A stretch of 64,000 nucleotides of DNA from Branchiostoma belcheri (taxonomy: Eukaryota > Chordata > Leptocardii > Amphioxiformes > Branchiostomatidae): assembly GCF_001625305.1 (NCBI RefSeq), contig NW_017803880.1, positions 133,774 through 197,773 of the forward strand. The letters are read 5' to 3'. Positions 56,341 through 64,000 of the stretch are shown one piece after another. Both the position numbers and the translations under genes were made by a program. Below the pieces are notes generated by a model. That model was not told the DNA's origin. It did no database searches and worked only from the letters and a program-made list of their open reading frames with translations. Numbering within the stretch: position 1 is the stretch's first letter; each line of letters starts with the position of its first letter.

Positions 56341-56860
56341 CCACGTGCAGCCTTGTACAAAGACCAGGAAACTATAACTCTATTTATTATGTATATTTGT
56401 AAATTGTGATAATATGATGCGAATGTTTTTTTTTTACTTTTTGTTGGCTATAAATCAGATTAAGTAACATGGAGTCACTGTTTTCTACATTTTCTCACTG
56501 CAAAAATACGTACGCTAACGTTGTACCGATGTGTTAGGTTGTGGTCGCCATTTACTCTTCTCGCTTGAACGTAAATGCGGTGGCGGTAGATTTCTTGGAT
56601 TGTTTTATCATTTGTTTTTTAACTGTTTATTGTACATATGTGTTGTTCTGTACTGTTAAATCAGATTTTCAGATCGATGTTCAGAATAACTTGCAGTATA
56701 ACCATCTGTGGGCATTTTCTGGTCATTTATTAAAAAATTATGTTACGCTATTCTATTGTTACATCTGTAAGATTTATTTAATAGGTCAAATAGTAATAGA
56801 AATACAGACTTTGAATAATGTTAAATTGATATTGGGTATAATAACAAAGCTGTATGTATG
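56341..56860. other. no gene recognised
   Basis: AT-rich. One 132-codon frame (56541-56939) is hydrophobic and lacks any known domain; its end overlaps the LINE below. Confidence 0.35.
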
Positions 56861-56864
56861 TTAC

Positions 56865-57177
56865 ATCTATGTTGCAAAACCTGGGCTGGCAGTCTCTGGA
56901 AGTACGTCGGGAGATCGCCCGCCAGGTCATGTTTTATAAGACTATACATAATGCTGTCTCCGTCCCACACTCAACCAGGATTGTCCCGGTGGCTCGATGC
57001 TCCCGCCGCATCAATCACACTCAAACATTGCAGGCCATCGCGAGCAGAAACAACTTTTACAGGCTCTCGTTCTTCCCCCGCACCATCAAAGAATGGAACG
57101 AACTTGAGCCTGGTGCGACGGAGGCGGGGTCTCTCGCCCAGTTCAAATTTGTACTGGCGAGGACCGTGCTGCATTGA
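56865..57177 (+). mobile_element. LINE 3' end (CR1/other clade)
   Basis: Reads LGWQSLEVRREIARQVMFYK, then RRINHTQTLQ and YRLSFFPRTIKEWNELEPG to a stop at 57177. This is the standard C-terminus of many non-LTR reverse transcriptases. Confidence 0.85.
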
Positions 57178-57336
57178 GCCACCCCATCATGTCTTGAAAC
57201 AAGTAGTACCAACAACATGCCCTCTTGCACGTACACGGTACAGAACATTGTTGTTGTTTTTTCTGGCTGTAGTTGAATAATGATCTTTATCCTCACAACG
57301 TTTTACAAGTAATCAACAAGTAATCAACATTTCAGC

Positions 57337-57529
57337 AAGACCCACCCTCAACTTCAATGCCCAGACAAGAGCCACTAGACAGTCAAACTCCGCTGCCTAC
57401 AGGGTGCCCCAAAGTAGGACTTCCTACAGACAGAACTCTTTCTTCCCGCGGACAAGTCCTGACTGGAATAACTTGGATGTAGACATCGCCCTTTCCTCTT
57501 CTCTGGAGGAGTTTAGGGGCAAGTTGTGA
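57337..57529 (+). mobile_element. second LINE 3' end fragment
   Basis: Frame RPTLNFNAQTRATRQSNSAA, then NSFFPRTSPDWNNLDVDIAL and SSSLEEFRGKL before a stop. Same C-terminal type as the previous element but a different sequence. Confidence 0.75.
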
Positions 57530-58047
57530 AACCTGAACTCCCCGGCATGCACCCACCACTACAGGAAGCAGAATCTTCAAACTGTTGAAGGCGGCTGCCT
57601 CAAGCGAAAGAAGAAGAAGAAGATCCCTGACACCAAAAAGCAAACCTTACAGCAGAGATGAGACTCCCTGAATTGCAAAGAGTTTGCGTACAAAATGTAC
57701 AAATTACAATGGACAAGACAGGCATTATATGCATTCCCACCTATACATTATGATACATTATTTTGTACCAAGCAAACCTTTATACAGATGAGGTTTAGGA
57801 AAGATAAACATGATGGAAAGATAAACATGATAAAAAAAATGTGCCTTTAGTAGCTGTTTCAAAATGTGAAATTTTAAATGTTAGTAACAACACATCATCG
57901 CATTTTTGTTTGCTACAGTAGAGTTCCTCATAATTTAAATAATAGCACATGTTGTTTCCATGGTACATTTGTATTGCTAGTTTCAATTGATTGGTTGATC
58001 AATTGATGAATTGATTGATTGATTGATTGACATATTTTCATCACAGT
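57530..58047. other. LINE tail and AT-rich spacer
   Basis: Untranslated sequence of the LINE fragment with a (GAA)n step near 57608, then AT-rich DNA including ttgattgattgattg at about 58008-58030. Confidence 0.4.
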
Positions 58048-59080
58048 TGAAAGAGTAGGAGTTGGAGCAAAGCCAAAGAAGTTGCTCCTCCCTGCGCCTG
58101 TTCTCATTACTGAGTAAGTACCCTCTAGTAATTTGAAAAAAAAAAACATGGTGTATTTTATAGTTCTATCAACATCTATTTTGATTTGAATTTATTTTAT
58201 AGTTTTATTCCATGCTTCACAAATTGTTGGAAAGCAAGAATGTGTTTTTGCTTCAAGAAATCATTGTCCAAATCTAGCCAGTTACTTGAGTAACAATTCC
58301 TTGTGTATTTCATTACCTTGTGTATTTCATTACCTTCATCATTGCTTCTTCTTTTCCTAGTTCATCTGAAGATGATGATGAGAATGGTGATGAATCTGAA
58401 CCAGACCCCCAGGATGTACCCCCTGCACCTGTAGTACAGCAGCCTCCAACAATAGAGCAGCAACAAGCTGACACAGCTACACAAGTGGTCAGTATACGGA
58501 TTAGCTAAGTCTTGTCAATGTTCTAGTTAGCATATGTTGATTATGAAGACCTCTATGTTGTGATTTAAGGCCCTGTAAATGGTATACAATATATAATTTG
58601 CCTCTCAGTTAAGGTTAGGTCCTGCTGTGTTTTGTTTTTCCACCACCTTGTAAAATCTGTAAAATCTTTAAAATCATTACCTTCATCATTGCTTCTTCTT
58701 TTCCTAGTTCATCTGAAGATGATGATGAGAATGGTGATGACCGTGTAGAGCAGCAACAAGCTGACACAGCTACACAAGTGGTCAGTATACGGATTAGCTA
58801 AGTCTTGTCAATGTTCTAGTTAGCATATGTTGATTATGAAGACCTCTATGTTGTGATTTAAGGCCCTGTAAATGGTATACAATATATAATTTGCTTCTCA
58901 GTTAAGGTTAGGTCCTGCTGTGTTTTGTTTTTCCACCACCTTGTAAAATCTGTAAAATCATTACCTTCATCATTGCTTCTTCTTTTCCTAGTTCATCTGA
59001 AGATGATGATGAGAATGGTGATGACCGTGTAGAGCAGCAACAAGCTGACACAGCTACACAAGTGGTCAGTATACGGATTA
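58048..59080 (+). CDS. exons of an acidic protein; second exon triplicated
   Basis: Exon 58048-58113 (ERVGVGAKPKKLLLPAPVLI, ending at a gtaagt donor) should join an exon starting after ttttcctag at 58361 (SSEDDDENGDESEPDPQDVP, then IEQQQADTATQV and a gtcagt donor). The second exon with its introns is repeated at 58708 and 58992. Repeats two and three share an internal deletion that removes the Pro-rich middle. No domain is recognised. The protein looks disordered and acidic. Confidence 0.45.
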
Positions 59081-59141
59081 GCTAAGTCTTGTCAATGTTC
59101 TAGTTAGCATATGTTGATTATGAAGACCTCTATGTTGTGAT

Positions 59142-59456
59142 TTAAGGCCCTGTAAATGGTATACAATATATAATTTGCTTCTCAGTTAAGGTTAGGTCCT
59201 GCTGTGTTTTGTTTTTCCACCACCTTGTAAAATCTTTCCAGAAATATGTGACATAATGGTAGTGTATTAACAGATGTTCAATAGTGTGTTTTTCATTACA
59301 ATTGTTACATTTGTTACTTTGTACCGTTTTCACTTTTTTTAGCCAGTTGTTTGTAGCAAGGTACCGAGGAATAATCTTAAAATGAAAGCATTGTAACTTT
59401 GTACCTTTTGTTCTTGTAAAAGCAGCAGATAGATATATGCAAATCGACATAATCAC
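59142..59456 (-). mobile_element. L1/Tx1-type LINE C-terminal fragment
   Basis: Minus strand: LQCFHFKIIPRYLATNNWLK, then CNNCNEKHTIEHLLIH and YFWKDFTRWWKNKTQ. The Cys-Cys-His motif after the RT domain is typical of L1/Tx1 group elements. Confidence 0.8.
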
Positions 59457-60412
59457 TTAACAACTAAACCTAGATGCAACCCGTAATGTAATGCCCAAGA
59501 AGACACCAACACAGAGCAACGAGTGCATGGACAAACGAGAACTTTAAGCATGTATAACAACACGTGATTGAGGTCAGATGGAGAGCCATCATATGCATGA
59601 CTAATCCATACACGAAGAAGAGATATCGCTTGTACTTCCCTCCTGAAGTCGCTTTTGTGATGCATGTTTTATATTCTAGATAATCATGATTGCCAGTTTG
59701 TTCAACTGGCAATGACATCTCAATTCATATACTGCAAGTGTACAGTTTCTTTTCTTCTAAATTTGAGTTCTATTCTCGATAGACGCGTGGCTGAACCAAA
59801 AGAGAGGATACGGGTGGTCTATGGTTTCTCTTAGCCTGTGTCTGATGTTGTACTAAGTTCGGAATTGAGTGAATAAATCTCCTGGTGGTGCGATCAAATT
59901 CCGTGACAACCAGCTGGCACACATAACAATGTCTTTTTTTCAGTATATGATGAAGACGACCACCACTAGGCAAAGCTAGGAAGAGCAGTTGTTGCAGTTT
60001 CAGGAAACATACTGAACTGCACCTGTTGCAATATCAAACAGGGCTGCATCCACATGGGGATAGCCAGGTGGTGGAGTGCCCAACATCAAACACAAAACGT
60101 TCTGCAACAGACAAGAGTAGTGAAGGCATCGATACATCACTCAGTGACAACACAGATGAAGCAACGCCAGCAGCATCCATGATCAGCGACATGACACAGT
60201 ACCTCAAGACTGAAAAGATTCCAATGGACTTTAATCACTATTATCTTAAACTGTTGATTCCTTCCATCCATCCCAGGGATAAAATCTGTCCCCTTTGTCA
60301 AACGAAATCACAACTGTAACCACAGAGCTAGAAACATTCAAAAATAAGATTATAGCCTGCAAAAGTAAGTGTTAAGCCTTGTAAAATTGCAACGTTTTTT
60401 TCTTTCCAACAG
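59457..60412. other. no confident gene
   Basis: 60026-60319 is an open plus frame (SDNTDEATPAASMISDMTQY) ending in a CPLC motif, possibly an exon of the integrase-type gene below. No domain is recognised. Confidence 0.3.
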
Positions 60413-60546
60413 GCCATCTTGGAACATGTACCATCGTCCAGTCGGAAAATGGAACTGAGTTCAAGGATAAGGTGGAGGAACTCCTGAAACTTCAGAACAC
60501 TGAACTGACTCACTCATCTCCATATCGTCCGGAAAGTCAAGGCAAA
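60413..60546 (+). CDS. exon of a retroviral-type integrase core
   Basis: Between a tttccaacag acceptor and a gtaatg donor. Reads TIVQSENGTEFKDKVEELLK, then HSSPYRPESQGK, the second half of an rve integrase core as found in Ginger/Gypsy-type and domesticated integrases (usually SDNGTEF.. and HSSPYHPQSQGK). The second catalytic Asp is Glu here (SENG). The continuation AIARKLKK follows near 60745. Either a remnant or a domesticated gene without integrase activity. Confidence 0.6.
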
Positions 60547-61270
60547 GTAATGTGTTTCTCTCTTTCTTCTCTCATTGACACTTCAGTCTCAGCTGACTGT
60601 GCATCAGAATGTAAACGGTATGATATTAAACCCAATGAAAATATAAACTGTGGGTAATATTTTTGTCCAAGGGATATATCAGGGGAGCAGAAAATGCTTC
60701 ACTATTGTGGCAATGAATACTATGCATTTTACACCCATTACAGCAACGAAGGCCATCGCCAGAAAATTAAAAAAAGGTGTCGAGTGGGGCCAGTGGGTGC
60801 CAGCTGGCAGATAAAAGTATTTTTCTTGTCAAGCATATCCTTGTCAATCAAAATGACAATATGTAACTCAAAACATAATGTCCCATTGGGTCAATCTTGA
60901 CTAACACATTTATTACAAGATTATAGAAAAAAATCTATGAAATGTATGTCATTCGCCCGGCAACCACGGCTTCTGTACATGATCCTGAGGTGAGAGCGAT
61001 TGCAGCAACAAACGCACTTTGTGTGGGAATTGATATTCCAAACGTTATATTGGTTATACATTATGAAGCACTGGCGTCTCCTGGCCTTTACATTTAGGTA
61101 TTGATAGAGCAGGAAGACGAAATGGTACAGCTGGCGAAGTCTGGTGAACTGAAGGAGTTACGACAGGAGCTCGACAGGATTCTTAACAGTCACGACGAGC
61201 TGGAGGACTGAATTCGCCGCGTTACGGCTGCCAGGAGGCATTAATGTAACAACTTAAGTTCTAATAAACC
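60547..61270 (+). other. weak exon candidates
   Basis: Short plus-strand frames: AIARKLKK at about 60745, and 61099-61212 reading IEQEDEMVQLAKSGELKELR, then QELDRILNSHDELED and a stop, a likely coiled coil. The links between them are not certain. Confidence 0.3.
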
Positions 61271-61273
61271 AGT

Positions 61274-61307
<34 letters not shown>

Positions 61308-61308
61308 A
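61271..61308. repeat. (CTA)n microsatellite
   Basis: tactactactactactactac after aataaaccagt, a LINE-type 3' tail. Confidence 0.9.
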
Positions 61309-61460
61309 CGGGATGGCTTCCTTCGAATACCCCAATCTTCGACGTCATGAAGAAGACGTCAGGGACTGATCTTCCTCCAGAAACTATACCACACCAAGAC
61401 GTTTGTCATACCTAAGGTATTGTATTGTGTCCACGAAAAGACATTGATGTGGACGATGTT

Positions 61461-61990
61461 TTACACCATGTAATAAGCCCAGAGTATACTGTAACCGACT
61501 TGGCGATAAAGTATCACGTAGATAGATCTACCATCTACAGACGCTTAAAAGAACATGACATTAATTTAAGGCAGGAGAGATACACAAATCAGTCAGGGTG
61601 ACATGCAACATATAGTTAGGGCAGCCAAGGGCGATCTAGGTTTCTATCAGATGGGACAAAAAGTTATGCTTGGCTACTTACGTAAAGTTCATATCATATT
61701 GAACACCGGGCAAATAATATGTTGCATCAGATGGCACTTTCAATTTTTATCCGATTCAACTTCCATATTCAAGTCTTTGATACGATTTTTAAAAAATTGA
61801 TTCATGTTTATATTCAGTTCTCTAGGTGTCGGGGCCAAGCGTGAGGGGTTGCGGGAGGCATGCCGAACAGTAGATCCAGTTGGCATAGCCCTGCGCCATC
61901 CTCTCTTCAGAATCAAGATAAACAGTCATGCTGCATACACTGCCCCGTATGGGCAGTTACTATGGCATGTTCTCCTGTGGTATGTTCATG
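61461..61990 (+). pseudogene. HTH plus integrase-core protein, fragmentary
   Basis: 61485-61590 encodes EYTVTDLAIKYHVDRSTIYR followed by RLKEHDINLRQE, a helix-turn-helix. An intron-like stretch follows, then 61829-61990: GLREACRTVDPVGIALR and RIKINSHAAYTAPYGQLLWH. This order (HTH, then R..DP.G...R, then Y.xPY..LWH) is that of the intron-containing integrase-core proteins common in fish and invertebrates. There the segment ends in LWHxDG with the first catalytic Asp. Here LWHVLLW lacks that Asp, and the rest of the core is missing. Confidence 0.55.
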
Positions 61991-62143
61991 TAAAATGATA
62001 GGTGAGGGAGGGAAGACAAGAAATCCAGGACTTGTGAGACCGAGAACGGCAGCGGTTAGAAGATACCAACACTCACAACAGGACGAGGGTGAAACGGCTA
62101 GAAAACGCCGAAAGCGGAACATGACCTCCAAAGTGCCAGACAA

Positions 62144-63125
62144 GTGCAGAGTAAAATGTTGTTATCAAAATGGTCTGAACTCATTTCAATGCGAACAATC
62201 CCCATCAAAATAAATTACCAGGGGTATGAATACATATCTTTCATGAGAAACCCACCTCCTCCTCCACAATTGTCTGTAGGACCATCATATTTAGAAGTGG
62301 TTCAGTTTGCTAAAGTTCTTGGTGTCATACTGCAAGCCGATCTAAAGTGGTCCGCTCATGTTAACACCATTGTCAGTAAAGCCAACCGTAGGCTCTACCT
62401 AGTACGCGTCCTGAAGAAACACGGACTTAACGATAACGACCTAGTGCTAGTTTTCTGTGGTTTTGTTCGGCCGTTGTTAGAGTATGCCTGTCCGGTGTGG
62501 CATCCTGGCCTCACTAGTCTCCAGTCGAAGCACATTGAAGCCGTACAGAAGAGAGCTTGTAGAGTGATTCTAGGCAGAACATATGTTAGCTATGATAGTG
62601 CACTAAAACAGCTATCTCTCACTTCCCTGTCCTTGAGAAGACGCAATCTGTGTATGAAGTTTGCAGTTTCTATTTCTAAATCCCGTCTTCTCTTGCTTGC
62701 TGCCTCCGAAACGGGGAAACATACACGGCAGAGAACTGAGAACGAAGGATAACTTCACCCAGTTCAACTGTAGAACTTCCAGATTTACGAATACTACCTT
62801 GCCTTTTACTGTAAAATTATTGAATGGAATTTAATCATTAGTACCTCGCCTCTTAGCCTAGTATAGTAAAGTAGAATGGATTTCAATCAATAGGTCTCTT
62901 TTATTGTAAAGTTATTTTATGTATGTTAGCCAGTACGCAGTCTTTTAGCCTATGTTTGTAGAATTGACTTTGATGAATTATAGTACCTTGTCTGTTAGGG
63001 TATAGAATTGTGATGGATTTTAAGAATTACACAAGATTTGTATCATGCCCTAATTCAGCCAGATAAGGCTGCAACGGTATGTCTGAGCACGTGTTGCAAA
63101 TAAACCAGTCATCATCATCATCATA
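62144..63125 (+). mobile_element. CR1-like LINE, 3' part
   Basis: Frame 62144-62752 reads VLGVILQADLKWSAHVNTIV, SKANRRLYLVRVLKKHGL, VRPLLEYACPVWHPGL and AVQKRACRVILGRTYVSYD. The untranslated part then runs to aataaaccagtcatcatcatcatcat near 63120. Same group as the minus-strand LINE at 8470-9404. Confidence 0.85.
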
Positions 63126-63212
63126 TTTTTATGTTGTATGAATGCTACCTCCATTACATGTAGTTAGATAACCCAACAATGCTGATCTGTGTAATTGTGT
63201 GTCACATGCAAG

Positions 63213-63382
63213 GACTTCACCGATCCGCACCAGGCACATACTATCTGTATAGTGATGAGTTGAAGAACATCGTGAGGGATGCGTATCCCTCTGGGTTGGA
63301 CCCGGACTGGGGGATGGAAAATCAGGGGAACAGGCCGACTGCCAACGTTGGGATGGAGGACCTCTTCCAGGATAAGCCCTGA
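63213..63382 (+). CDS. terminal exon, unknown protein
   Basis: After an acceptor at 63211-63212. Reads LHRSAPGTYYLYSDELKNIV, then DAYPSGLDPDWGMENQG and MEDLFQDKP before TGA. No domain is recognised, but it is compact and has plausible codon use. Confidence 0.35.
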
Positions 63383-64000
63383 TCAAGGAGCTTTCATCAA
63401 CTGCTGATGACCGACCTACCTCCTTGGTGACAAAAGAAAGGCAGATGTTCCCAATAAGGTGAAAAACTTGCCAGGAGTAAGCCCACAAGAAAAACTGTGA
63501 CCAGGACTAACTAGTTGTAAGTTACAATAAGCACCTGCAGCATACATGTCACCTGTCCAGTCTAACATGGATCTGCAAGAACGGATACTCAGGCTGGAAG
63601 AAGGCCTTACACAATTACTTACAGCAAGTGAGCAGGTTAAACCAGTGTGCGATGTGGGATCAGGTCGACAATGAACTTTCAGTAATTTCCAGCAATAAAA
63701 GTCTATACTCAGTGGAGCAGTTTGCAGCATGTTGCTTAGTGCTTACCATGCTCCAAGTAATTTGTGCCATCAACCCCATCTTGAAAACATGTGTTTGGTT
63801 GGTGGATAGCCACTCATATCAGTAATGCATGTTGTGTGGTAAATGGTTATGTGTGGTCAATGATTAACTGTAGCACATTTAATTATAATCTGTGTATCTG
63901 TACCCATAATGATAAATCCTATCTTTTGTATACAGAATGGCAGAGCCATTAAAATGATACGTCCATGACACATCCGTACTCCAGGATGGAAAGAACGAAT
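63383..64000 (+). other. end of window; possible start of a coiled-coil ORF
   Basis: An ATG near 63568 opens MDLQERILRLEEGLTQLLTA, heptad-like, but it stops within 40 codons unless spliced. The rest is AT-rich without signals. Confidence 0.25.

Overview
The window looks like invertebrate deuterostome nuclear DNA, most likely amphioxus (Branchiostoma). This is inferred from AT-rich, intron-rich coding, hAT/ZNF862-like and SAMD3-like gene families, CR1-type LINEs with short tandem tails, a DIRS element and KDZ transposases. Species cannot be proven from sequence alone. No rRNA or tRNA gene and no bacterial-style operon was seen. Assembly gaps lie at 9405 (one N), 25091-25110 and 53863-54384.

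Layout. 1-10985 (minus strand) holds three copies of a hAT-transposase-derived (ZNF862/KIAA1586-like) gene. Copies A (1-1679) and C (9406-10440) are near-identical and share a premature stop. Copy B (6078-8301) is diverged and reaches the hAT dimerisation domain, where it is frameshifted. LINEs sit between them. 11778-38654 (minus strand) is one decayed SAMD3-like gene. Its SAM domain is split between exon 1 (38526-38654) and exon 2 (15460-15592), and the roughly 23-kb intron between them has filled with mobile DNA: a DIRS retrotransposon (17180-22961), a 72-bp minisatellite (about 23590-24440), a LINE end, and a 12.9-kb DNA transposon.

The main discovery is that transposon, 25602-38461. It is bounded by a 10-bp direct repeat (CCGGGTAGTC) and by inverted tips starting ..TGTCCAGTATCAGGGTGAA. 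It carries two plus-strand spliced genes whose exon phases join without a single stop or frameshift: a 573-aa DUF3987-like P-loop ATPase (26588-30300) and a 677-aa KDZ-superfamily transposase (31522-36003). Both ends carry arrays of a 10-bp-phased GAAGTTGTCC motif mixed with TGACGTCA palindromes. Antisense fragments of transposase exon 1 lie near both ends. The pairing of a KDZ transposase with a DUF3987-type ATPase is, as far as I know, not a described architecture.

38462-64000 is mostly accessory DNA: foldback elements with a shared tip, a Harbinger-like MITE sitting inside a 125-bp tandem repeat with a TAA target duplication, a second and distinct KDZ transposase as a pseudogene (48808-52523) followed by a four-fold repeat carrying POU octamers, LINE fragments, a triplicated acidic exon (58361-59080), and exons of integrase-type genes (60413-60546, 61461-61990).
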